This document shows, piece after piece, positions 24,201-35,157 of a DNA stretch of 64,000 nucleotides. The DNA lies in assembly GCA_025331565.1 (NCBI GenBank), contig JAFREQ010000014.1, positions 7,396,501-7,460,500 of the forward strand. Reading direction: 5' to 3'. Source of the DNA: Holacanthus passer. Taxonomy: Eukaryota > Chordata > Actinopteri > Pomacanthidae. The notes under the pieces were generated by a model. The model had not been told where the DNA came from, did not search any database, and saw only the letters and a list, made by a program, of their open reading frames with translations. Positions within the stretch are counted from its first letter, which is position 1. Each line of letters begins with the position of its first letter. The position numbers and the translations under genes were made by a program.

Positions 24201-24470
24201 ATGAATAAGCTTATTGCACATACAGAATACTTTTCAATGCATAGAAAGAGTTCAAAAGTCTTTACCAAAATACCAAGGTACATTTGTTTTAAAATGAAAT
24301 AATAATCTGAGGTAAACAGACAGAAATACAAACTGCTAAAAACATACCATTATTTCAAAGCTACTTGATACTGCACAACTTCCATAAAGCTCTTCTTGAA
24401 AGCTTTTTTTCCCTTTATGCATGTATGTGTGTCTGTGTGAGACTGGATACCTCTTACAAAGTCTTCACTT
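21270..24470. other. fmod-mapkapk2 intergenic region
   Basis: It lies between the 5' end of fmod and the 3' end of mapkapk2, both on the minus strand. No coding exon is recognised. Fairly unique sequence at 22200-23300 is followed by a SINE-type tail at 23815-23885. A tttatt at 23677-23682 is an AATAAA on the minus strand and could end a long mapkapk2 3' UTR. Confidence 0.5.
23815..23885 (+). mobile_element. 3' tail of a fish SINE/non-autonomous element
   Basis: The phrase gttatgatttggcactatag, then aaataaaattgaattgaattg, is a tail seen in very many fish repeat copies. The related copy at 34070-34300 is longer. Confidence 0.6.
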
Positions 24471-24472
24471 CA

Positions 24473-27400
24473 CTAGCCTGGAGCTTGTGTGGCTGAGTTT
24501 TTAGTTTTCTTTCTTCTCTTCAAGAGCAGAGGATTTGTTGAGTCTTCAATAGTTTTGATTTTAATTTGATCACAGTCCACTCTCATCGTTTGCAGGGCAT
24601 TTGTCATTTCCTCCTTACAATAACAAATAATATGTTTTATAAAAACACAACCAAGATGAAAACAGTGTGCAGATCCAGTTTTAAGTTAATATTACATGGA
24701 TGTTATTTTTCAGTGACAGTGCATAAAAGCATAAAATATTAGCATAAAAAAACTATATTGTATACTATATTGTGCTCCTGATTTTCCAACAGATAAAAAC
24801 AAATCAAGAGCTTTTTTTGTGCATCTAAAGAAGCAGCAACAAAGTGCCACATGTGAACAGCACCAACACTTACTTTAACCTTCTCCCAGACATCTTGTTC
24901 CTCGTGCAGCACGCGGCTGGTGTGAAGAGGCGTTTGCGGGACCTCGGCTGACTGCTGCAGTGGTGAGAGAACATGGATGTGTGGATGTGTTCACACTTTA
25001 CATTTTTCAAAACCAGCAGTTGCTCAAACAGATTCAAGCCTACAGGGAGCCGCTTACATTAATCCAGGGATGGTTTATGAACTCGGTGATGCTCATTCTC
25101 TGGGTGGGCTCAGTTTTCAGTAAGTGGCAGATCAGCTGTTTGGCTGTAACAGGAAATCATTGTCATCATTCAATGCTCATATTTTGCCCCCCACAAATAT
25201 GAAACACGTCTTTGACAGTCATTACAGGAGCTGCAATTATGTCAGGCAGCTTTTGCTTCCAAATGTTATCAATATCAGTTCCTGTGACAACATTTACACG
25301 AAAGAAAAACATAAAATCAGAATGCTTCTTTACACATAGTAGTGCAGAAAGAAGCCTGACATTTATCACTGTCATTGCTTTGCTGCTGTGTTTTTGTATT
25401 GAGGTTACTGAAAAGAAGGCATGGTTTCTGGTTTTCATGGTTTATAAAGTGTTAGCAAGCAAAAATGTGTGTTGTGTCTTACCAGGAGAAACATATTAGA
25501 CTTATATGACGTGGATAAAGGGAAGGAGGATTTACCTGACAATTGTGCAATCTGATAAAACATCCATTTCAATGTCCACATCTCACCTTCCTCAGACACA
25601 TCGGACCACTCTGGGATAGGGAACTCATATTGTCCATTAAGGATCCGCCTCTTCATTCCAGGGGATATTGCCAGACCATGATGTGAGAAAAACGGAGGAT
25701 ATCCACAAAGTCTGTGAGTAAGGCAGAAAAAGGGCTTGATGACAAGTGAGCTCATGTAATTAGCGGCAACAATAATTTGTAGAGACCAATGACGCATCAT
25801 TGCAAGATGAAAATAGTAAAGCAGCTAAAACTATATCACCCTGATTGACTCACAGGATATACATAATGACACCCAGAGACCACATGTCACAGGATCTGTC
25901 GTATTTCTCTGGACCAAGAACTTCTGGAGCTGCAACAGTGTCAAGACAGTATATTTAAATTGGGCTGGAGAAATCACTAGTGTTTCACAGTAAATGCTTT
26001 GATGATAATCCTACATTAAAAGCAGATGACTGACTAAAAACAGGTCATTAAAGTGGCTTAGTATTTCCCAACCAGTTCACAGGATGTAACCTCATAATCC
26101 ACATCAATAAAGGGACTTCACACAGGTGGCAGGAGCCCTGCAGATTTTATGTTAAATCCCTTTAGGGAATTTAGCAATGGCTGAAATTAAGTTTAAAGAA
26201 GCATGTGGGAAAATGTGTTGATTCAAACTCTAGTAATTAACAAGTAATACATTGACAGTACACAGATATGTCTTGCAGACACAAAAATACATATAACTGG
26301 GATTAGCCTGCTGATATATTGCTACCACTAACATCATTAAGTCTAATCTCACAGGAACTCGCACAATTTAATGTGACATTTATCAAAACAAAAATATATT
26401 TTGTATAGTTTGTCTGCACAAATCCTGTAGTCTATCTTCAACCCGATCCCTCAACCTGGCTCTCAAGGACTGTTTCACCACGACGGTGTGGGAGGAACTC
26501 TGCGATTCTCACGGGGACGTCATCAACAGTCTCACTGACTGTGTCACGGACTACATAAACTTCTGTGTGGCTAACACTGTACCCACCAGGACTGTATGGT
26601 GTTTTTCCAACAACAAACCATGGATTAATCCAGGCATAAAGGCTCTCCTTTAGAGTCTTTAAGTCAGGAGATAAGGAGGAGCTGAAGGCTGTGCAGAGGG
26701 AGCTGAGAAGGAAGATCAGAGAAGGGAAGAACAGCTACAGGAGGAAGACGGAGGAACAGCTGCAGCAAAACAACGTCAGTGGAGTCTGGAGAGAAAAACC
26801 GACTCCCAGGCTGCAGGGGACCAGAAGTGGGCGAATGAGCTGAACTTATTCTTCAACAGATTTGATCAGTCATCTGCCCTTCCCCTGGCCCAGCCCTCCC
26901 TGCTGTAACCCCCCTCATCGACACCTCAAGTGGACTGCTCCACCCCCACCTCCCCTCCTGCAACTCTCAGCTCACAGCCACCTCCCACTGCTCAGCTCAT
27001 CAACTCAACCCTCCCACCCACACCACCTAGCACACTGCCCCCCTGCTCCATCCTGACCCTCACAACATCCCAGGTGAGAAACCAAGTCCAGAAGACCAAG
27101 GTGAGGAAGGCGGCGGGTCCGGACGGCATCAGCTCCAGGCTCCTGAAGTCCTGTGCAGACCAGCTGTGTGGGGTTGTTGAGCACATCTTCAACCTGAGCC
27201 TGAAGCTGGGGAGGGTGCCACAGCTGTGGAAGATGTCCTGCGTGGTACCTGTCCGCAAGACTCCGCACCCCAAGCACCTCAGCAGCTACAGGCCAGTGGC
27301 ATTAACATCCCACCTGATGAAGACCCTGGAGCGGCTGGTCCTTACTCATCTCCACCCCCTGGAACTCCAGTTCGCCTACCAACCTGGCATCGGGGTGGAC

Positions 27401-30400
27401 GACGCCGTCATCTTCCTCCAGCACAGAGGGTGTGATACTGAAGACCTTCTATGACTCTGTTGTGGCATCAGCCATTTTCTATGGAGTAACTTGCTGGGGC
27501 AGCAGCATTTTGGCTGTGGACAGGAAGAAACTGGACAAACTGATCAAGAAGGCCAGCTCTGCACTGGGTTGCCCCCTTGACCCAGTGGAGGTGGTGGGAG
27601 AGAGGAGGATGATGGCTAAGCTGTCATCCATGTTGGAGAATGACTCCCACCCCCTGCAGGACACTTTAACAGCTCTGGAGAGCTCCTTCAGGGATAGACT
27701 GCTTCACCCAAAGTGTGTGAAGGAGCGATATCACAGATCTTTTCTTCCTGCAGCTGTCAGGCTGTACAACCAGCACAGCTCCCAATAGACTATACACCTC
27801 GATGCCATTGCGCCTGCGCCTCACCCAGTTTTTTATGTCAGTGTACTATTTTTTTTTTCTATACTCCATTCATGGTACAATATAATTTTCACTGTGCAGT
27901 ATTTCATTACCTCAGTGTTCAACACTTCTGTTCATATTTAATTTCATATTTAATTTCGTCCGGTCTCATGGGGTATATATTTGATCACATATTTCATATT
28001 CTCATGCACATCTGTGAATAAGCCCCGTGTAAATTTGTAAATTAGACCTTCTGGTGACCTTCTGTTTATACCATTTGTTTTTCAACTACTGACTATCCCC
28101 TTGCTGCTGTGCAATGTAAATTTCCCCACTGTGGGACAAATAAAGGTATATCTTATCTTATCTTATATAATCACTTTAAAGATCACATGTTGTGAGGTCT
28201 TACCAACATAGTATGGGGTAAAGCAGGGTGTCGCTAAAGAGTTTAATGTGGTGATTTCTTTGGCAAACCCAAAATCTGTCAGCTTGAGGAGGGCATCTGG
28301 ACTTCTGGAGGTGTACAGCAGGTTCTCTGGCTGAAAGAGAAAACAACAGTGATCAAGAGTCTGGAGAAAAGAATTCGAAAAATAAATAAATAACTTAAAC
28401 AAAAGCTCAGTCTATTTCAAAATGATGCCCCTCCATGTCTTTTGATAGACAGTTTTGATTGGTCGAGAGGCTTCAGAGGTGTTAACAACTGTAAATATCT
28501 AAATACAGAAGCATGTACAGAAGCCCATTTATGAAGCTGAGGAGGTGGGACATTTCTTCTGATTATGCTAATAAGCATTAAATATGGGTTCTTTCATGTG
28601 CACAGGATATTAAATTGTACATAAAACCTGAGCAGAAGAGCACAATAACTGCTTTCAGTTAAGAATGAACTCATGTTACCTTCCATAAAAACAGTCCACT
28701 GTTGCATTTTTCCATTACAAATTTTGTCTCACATATTTACAGTGAGGTGTTACCTTGATGTCTCTGTGAGCAATGTTGATGGTATGCAGGAAATGTATTG
28801 CTTCTCCTATACTTCTCATGATGTCAGAGGCCTCTGAGTAGAAGGAAGTGAGGATACATGAAATAATATAAAATTAACATACAGACATGATAGCGTTAAA
28901 ACAGAAAGCTGCAGATTAAATTATAGTTTTTGCAGCACATTTTGAAATTGTTAAAGTTATAATCCTTTAGAGTTTTATGAAATCAAAGCACATTTACATT
29001 CTGTAATTACCTCTCTCTATATTAGTTACTATTGTTAGTCCATAGTTCTCGTACAGGATTCAAATTCCCTCCACATGCACAAAGGATTAACAGTAAACAA
29101 GGATCCATATAATCCTATCGTTTCTTTGTTTTTACTTTTACAGTTGCAGCTAACAGTTTCTATTATCAATTAGTCTTGATTACTTTTCTTGATTAATTAA
29201 TTAATTGCTGTGTCTATAAAATGTCAGAGCAGTAACACTATGATTTTCCCAAGGGGATGAATATAGATTTCTTGTATGTAGACCCTAAAAATATTCAGTT
29301 AAATCCTTTAAAAGAAAACAGCAAATCCTCATATTGGAGCACCTGGAACCAGAAAATCGTTTTTGCTTGCAATGACTGAAACAATTAATCAATTACTAAA
29401 AGAGTCTCCAATGAATTTCCTGGCAATTGGTGAATCAGCTGACCATTTCAGTTCTTGTAATTTTATGTTACTGATAACAGCTTCACTGTTTAAGATAATG
29501 TTAACTCTCCTACAGTCCTATCAGAACCAAACTGTAAGTAAGGCTAGCACTGACCACCATCGTTCATGTGATTACAAATGTGACTACAAAACAAAACAAT
29601 GGTCATTTTGGGCATTTTTGTCAGCAGATTAGTTTTTACTGTCCTCAGAATTCTGGGACCTGTTGTATCTAACGAAACCTGCTATCACTACGAGTAAGCA
29701 CAAGTGAGCCAAATCAACCAAGACTGTAATCCTAAGAACTGCAACTTTAACTTTCTTTAAAAATAATAATCCCTTCACCTCTTTCTGTAAATGCGTGATT
29801 CCCTCTGTCTTGGATATGACTGAATAATTCACCTCCATCCATGCTGAAATAAAAAACAGCAAAACAGACACAAGTAAAAATATGGCAGCAGGAACACAAG
29901 GCTGTCCAAGGACTAGAAATCAATAAATTTCAAATATTTCTCATTGAAAGTAGTGGAACGATCCAATAACACCTGTTGGGAACATTCCACAGGTAAACAG
30001 GTTCATTGGTAACAGGTGATAGTATCATGAAGGTTATGAAAGGTCGTTCACAAGCATGGATGGGGCTAGGTTCAACACATTGTCAAACATAGGATTGTAG
30101 AAAGATACTACGACATAGGTTCGTGAACACTTTGTAAAACTCTTGTTGGTAAACAGTTTGTTTGCAAATGATTGCATTCTGTTTTTATTTATGTTTACAC
30201 AGCGGCTCCAACTTTTTTGGAATCAAGCTTCTATAATTATACTATATCACTATAATACCATAATGTGATCAAGTCAGTGTTTAGCACAAAATAAGTAACT
30301 TAGTTAAGATACCACAAATTATACCATTTTAATTTTTTCCCACTTGCTCTGGCAAAAAGTTCCGTTCCTTCATGCAATAAACTGACAATTAGTTCTTTAG

Positions 30401-33181
30401 GTACAGTGAAAAACTCAAAATCCACTATAGCTGGAAACCTTCCACACTTATATTCTAAATAGATTTGAAATACCATTATAGTCATGTTTATTGTTCATCC
30501 TCAGGATTGATCGATTGTGACATCACATTTATCATATAGCCAGCTTTGAAAGCATTTTTCTATTATTTTATAACACGTAAAGTAACTGTAGACATCAGGT
30601 AAATGTCGGCCTTATTATATTCTCGACAAAACAGCCTCTGTCTGCTTTTCATTGCTTTCTGCCCTGAGGTGTTCTGGAAACTACTCACCTCAGTTGGTGC
30701 CCATTAAAAGAAAGCTGGCACCACCAGCACACAGAGCAACTAATACAAGCCACAACTCCCAGGAGCTTTTCGAAGATGAACAATGTCCAGAGAATGAAAT
30801 CTACTTTTGTCAACATATGCTATCGCTTTTTAAGGCCACAAAAATATCATTAGCTGTAAGAGTGCGTACGTGTGCGTGGGCTCACACACCATTCCATCAC
30901 GATGAGGAGACACTTCCTTCCCTGATAGAGATTTTCATAAACATCTATGATGGGTACGATGTGGGAGCAAGGTGACACCCTCCAATGGAGCTCGACCTCT
31001 CGTCTGGCTTCTGGACAATCCTGCAGCATCTGAGGCACAAACAGCACAGGAATGAAGGCAGGAGAAGATTTTAGTTTCAAATGCAGTCACATTAACATTC
31101 TCTAGGTTTAATAGGTGTAAATTTAGCTAAATTATATACCATTATTGGTAGATTAAAAAAAAAAAAGATATTGACTCAGAATCCTGGCAATAATGCTATT
31201 ACTCAGTTTGTTTTAAAAGCAATTGTGGGGCTCAGGCATTTCACCAGTAAAGGTTTATTTTAGAGCAGGAACACTTTGTCTCAGTTACAGATAGAGCTGG
31301 TTTTTTGTTTAAATGGTTAGTTAATTGACAGAAAATTAATTGGAAACTATTATGCTAACTGGAATTTTTTAACATTCGCTGGCTCCAGCTTCTCGAACGT
31401 GAGGATTTGATCCTTTTTTTCTGTCTTTATGTCACAAGAAAAATACCTCCATGCTGACTTTCAGTTAAAGATATTTTTACTACATAAATTTGTAGAGAAG
31501 ATAAGATATTCCTTAAGATAATACAATCCTTTTTTTAGTCCCACAGCAGGGAAATTTACAGCCTCAAGGATTCAATCAATTTTACAACCTTCTTTAACTG
31601 ACTCTTTCAGAGGAATTCAAACTCACACACCACCTATAATAACAAAATATTCCCTGATTTACTAAGATGCACTGCCTTCACAAGACCACAGAAAACCCAG
31701 TGCAACAGCTTATTAAGATCTGACAGGGCACAAGAGGAAGAAGAATCGGACTAGAAAGGAATCTATACCTGGATGTTATACTACACTTAAAATACCGGCA
31801 CACGTTTCAGTCTGTTAATTTAGCAAAATGTTTCTAAAAAAACATTACATTTGAGCATTTTTCTTCTCAATAAAAAGACCATAAACCGTTATAGTGCTGC
31901 TAAAATGTGGAGGAAAATGAGCAACTGAAGTCTACACAAATATGTGGGGAAAGGACTGGTCATGTACAAGCGTCTCCACTTTGTTTACCCATCTCAAAGC
32001 ACCTTCACTGTCTAATAAAAGCTGAGAGTGTGATATCTGCGTGACACCTTGTCCTGCTGTACCACACTAGACGTCATAATCTCTCAGTCATCTCAGGCCT
32101 TTCGCATGAGGCTACTTTTAGACACAGGCATGTTCCCCTCTCTCTTTCTGGCTGGCAACATTTGGATAGGAAAAGTCAACACTCCTCTTTCAAAACAGAC
32201 ACCTCAACTTGACAGATCAGTGACCAGAGGCCAGAGCAGCTGGACAATATATAATTTACAAAAACAGAAATTAGACCCTGACAAAGCTGTCTGTTGAACA
32301 TGATGTATATATACCAGAAAATTACAGCTTTTGATGACAAAACATCTATCACTCACATCTAATGCCAACAGTGACCCCCACCTCTTGAACTCTGGCCGTG
32401 TCCAGCTCTAAGTTTAAATACTGCCTGTCACTTCAAATGCACCAATCAGGCCAGGTACTCTGTAGTTAGATATGCATCACACATGCCTTAGGAGTGACTA
32501 ATTGATCCCAGAGGAATGTAGTGAAGTAATATAATCATTTATCTCTCCCTGCTGGCTGAGACTGAGACCTAAAATGGGACACATATTTTCCTAAGAAGAG
32601 GAAAGAAGAAACAGTGTATGAAAAGCAGATTTTCTAAAATCAAAGATAAGAGAGAGGCATCTGTTAACTCTCAACTCTGAGCTTGGCTTCCAACCTGTTG
32701 ACTCCACACAAATCATGAAAGCTCTCTCTTCACTGCAGATATAAAGATAACAAGTAAACAGGGCAAGAGAGGCCACAGGAGCTTTGTGTAATGCTAATGT
32801 GTAATAGATTAATCAAATGCACAATGTTGTTTTACTAATCCAAACAATTTGAATGCAGAAGCTACAAATGCCAGAGTATACAATATACAATACAAGCAAT
32901 TTTACAGAAGTTTATTATTATCATTATACAGTTCAGTGACAATGAAAGCAGTCAGATGAAGATGACAGTGTGTTTACCTTTAGTGCATATTTCACTCCAC
33001 TCTCTCTGTGGATTATTTCCAGCACTCTGCCGTTTATCCCCATCCCGAGCACCTGCCTGGTCACACTGTAATCGTCTGTTATCACATTCCTCTTGATTTG
33101 AAGGGGATTGTTAAAAGGTTTCACAAAACATGGTGGGAAAGCAGCAGAGTTCAGATTAGGCTGATGCTGCTCATTCGACAT
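24473..33181 (-). CDS. mapkapk2: MAP kinase-activated protein kinase 2
   Basis: Ser/Thr kinase activated by p38 that controls stability and translation of inflammatory mRNAs. Minus-strand exons: 32978-33181, 30890-31029, 29779-29843, 28754-28833, 28204-28330, 25854-25929, 25587-25711, 25058-25143, 24874-24954, 24473-24613 (1125 nt, 374 residues). Visible motifs are the glycine loop GMGINGRV, lysine in YALK, HRDIKPENLLYTS, DFGFAKE, activation-loop NSLATPCFTPYYVAPE (p38-target Thr-Pro kept), the second regulatory Thr in VPQTPLHTSRV, the export-signal region MTNALQTMRVD and the nuclear signal LLLKRRKK. MLQDCPEARREVELHW favours MK2 over MK3. The long proline-rich N-terminus of mammalian MK2 is absent. 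Intron 28203-25930 carries a LINE in the opposite orientation. Confidence 0.92.
26425..28165 (+). mobile_element. L2/Rex1-like LINE, internally deleted, in a mapkapk2 intron
   Basis: Opposite in orientation to mapkapk2. It begins within the region between endonuclease and reverse transcriptase (NNKPWINPGIKALL, then a stop). The reverse transcriptase start follows (RKAAGPDGISSRLLKSCADQ, SSYRPVALTSHLMKTLERLV, FAYQPGIGVDDAVIFLQ), then at about 27430 it jumps to the C-terminal part (LKTFYDSVVASAIFYGVTCW ... YHRSFLPAAVRLYNQHSSQ, stop). The core with the catalytic aspartates is missing. The 3' end is ccactgtgggacaaataaag plus TTATC repeats. Superfamily name is from memory of such fish elements. Confidence 0.85.
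31497..31565 (-). mobile_element. Older LINE 3'-tail copy in mapkapk2 intron 1
   Basis: Read on the minus strand it gives gtaaatttccctgctgtggg, an A-rich stretch and ttaaggaatatcttatct, a diverged version of the LINE end at 28115-28165. Only the tail is present. Confidence 0.6.
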
Positions 33182-34069
33182 GTTAACTACACATTAATGA
33201 TAAGAGTCCGACAGGTCCTCGTCTTCTTACTGAGGAGGTAACCGGCTCAGCTAACAGCTAGCTCATCTTGTCCTTGTCTGATATTAGCAAACCGCTAGCC
33301 GGGATCAAATAAGTCCTCCACAAGCAGCTGAACCGGGTCACAAAGTCCACTTTCAACTCTTGACAGACAGTTTAACAGCGTGGGGCGGAGTTCACACCGT
33401 GTGATATCATTTAACTTAATACATAAAATTACATTAAAAGTGGATAAACATCGAGAGATAAACAAATATCCAAACTTCCGGACTGAAATGATGGAACGTG
33501 AAAGCAGCAGGGACGTGTCTGAGGGTGGGGGGCACGCGACTGTCACCTAACTGTCGCTCCAAAATACTGAGTAATGATTGGCTGATGGAAGAGGTGGGCC
33601 TACGTAGCCAGAAACTTGGTCTGAATAATTAAAAGCCAAAACAAAGTTTATGTGATATGACAAACAAGAACTACTTGTCTGACCAAAGTTTTGACAAATA
33701 AGAATCCACCAACTTCCTGAACATAAAATTGAGAAATAATGTCACACACAGCTGTAATATTAACACACATCAGATGTGCCGGAGTAGTCCTGCTATATAT
33801 TCTGAACCAGGGAGAGAATGTGATTAAGAAAAGTGTTTTTTTCTGAAGTAATTAATGAAGGCATTGTCATTGTTTAGCTAGCTAAGCTATTTCCCATTCA
33901 GACAGCACGGGTGTAGTTTGGTTCGCTTAAGGTAAGAAAAGATCATGGTTAATTAATTTATTATTATTGTTGTTGTTCCATCTCTATGTGGATATATGGA
34001 ACATGCATTGTGCTGTTGTCTGTTCTCTCTCCTCCTTGTCTCTCTCTCACTCTCTCAACAGAACCGTTC

Positions 34070-34300
34070 AAGGCGCCATCCATCCAGATCCTGGTTATTC
34101 TTGAGGTTTCTGTGTGCTAAATAAGAGTTTTTCTTCGCCATCGTTGCCACATATTTGCTCATGATGGAAATTGTTGAGTCTCTGTAAATAATATTAGAAA
34201 AAGTATGGTCTAGGCCTGTTCTACATGAAAATTGCCCTGAAATAATTTATGTTGTGATTTGGTGGTATATTAATAAAATTCAATTTAATTTAATTAATTT
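34070..34300 (+). mobile_element. Fish SINE-like/non-autonomous element
   Basis: It holds the ordered phrases ctggttattcttgaggtttc, gtttttcttcgccatcgttg, gttgagtctctgtaaataat, ggtctaggcctgttctacat and gttgtgatttggtggtatat, ending in aataaaattcaatttaattt. This order is that of a highly repeated teleost element. The class name is uncertain. Confidence 0.7.
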
Positions 34301-34492
34301 ACCATGATTCCCAAACATCATTAACAAACAAACTGTGTTTACAGAGTCCATGCAGTACTCTCCTTTATACAATCATGTGTTTGACAAAGTGGTGAACCTC
34401 CATCCTTGCTTGTGAACGACTGAGTCTTTCCAGGATGAACCTTTCATACCCAATCATGATACTATCAGCTGTTACCAATCAACCTGTTTACC

Positions 34493-34532
34493 TGTGGACT
34501 GATCCAAAAAGGCGTTTTTGGATCAGTCCACA
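34493..34532. repeat. Perfect inverted repeat, 18-bp arms, 4-base loop
   Basis: Arms 34493-34510 (tgtggactgatccaaaaa) and 34515-34532 are exact reverse complements around ggcg. It lies between the mapkapk2 and eif2d starts. Confidence 0.95.
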
Positions 34533-34868
34533 ACTTTCACAGTCTTTTGTTGCTCCTGCCCCAACTTGTTTGAAACATGTTACTGCCATCAAATTCCGAA
34601 TAGCATATATTTACAGAAATAAATTAATTTGATGGGGTAAAACGTTAAATATATTGTCTTTGTACTGCTTTAAATTAAGTATATGTCAAAAAGGATTAGC
34701 AAATTATTACAGTCTGTATTATTAATGTTTTACACAGTGGAATTAGGGTTGTACAGGTGAAGTCTGATCACAACCAAAAAAATTGTCATTAAAATGTCGT
34801 TTTATTAAAAATCAAAAGACATGCATTAGATTGTTTATAGTAATAAAATGATCCACTTTATAGATGTA

Positions 34869-34869
34869 T

Positions 34870-34901
<32 letters not shown>

Positions 34902-34902
34902 C
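34869..34902. repeat. (CA)n-(TA)n microsatellite
   Basis: About 12 CA units followed by four TA units, some 260 bases upstream of the eif2d start codon. Confidence 0.9.
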
Positions 34903-35157
34903 TCATTCATGAGTTTCGTTTGTCCCGCGGAACTAACGACACGTCGCTTTGCGGTACAGTTCACGGCGGAAATAAATATATGTCGGACCATCAGACCCAA
35001 CGAGGAACAGCTGACAACTATGAAGCCAAAATCACAAATACATCACATTATTTGACCGGTTTAGGGGCGTTTAAGAGCTTATGTGCTGATATAATGAAAA
35101 CAGTTACGTTAGCTGAGAAGCTGAATTCATCGCAGAAGTTGCTTATTTTCTGAGAAG

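Larger units (their letters stand above)
33182..35157. other. Divergent mapkapk2-eif2d intergenic/promoter region
   Basis: About 2 kb between two divergent start codons. The mapkapk2 side (33182-33560) is less AT-rich and lacks a TATA box. A SINE-like copy follows at 34070-34300, a 40-base hairpin at 34493-34532 and a CA/TA microsatellite at 34869-34902. The eif2d side has a short CG-containing stretch (tgtcccgcggaactaacgac, acgtcgctttgcgg). No exon of another gene is recognised. Confidence 0.6.
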
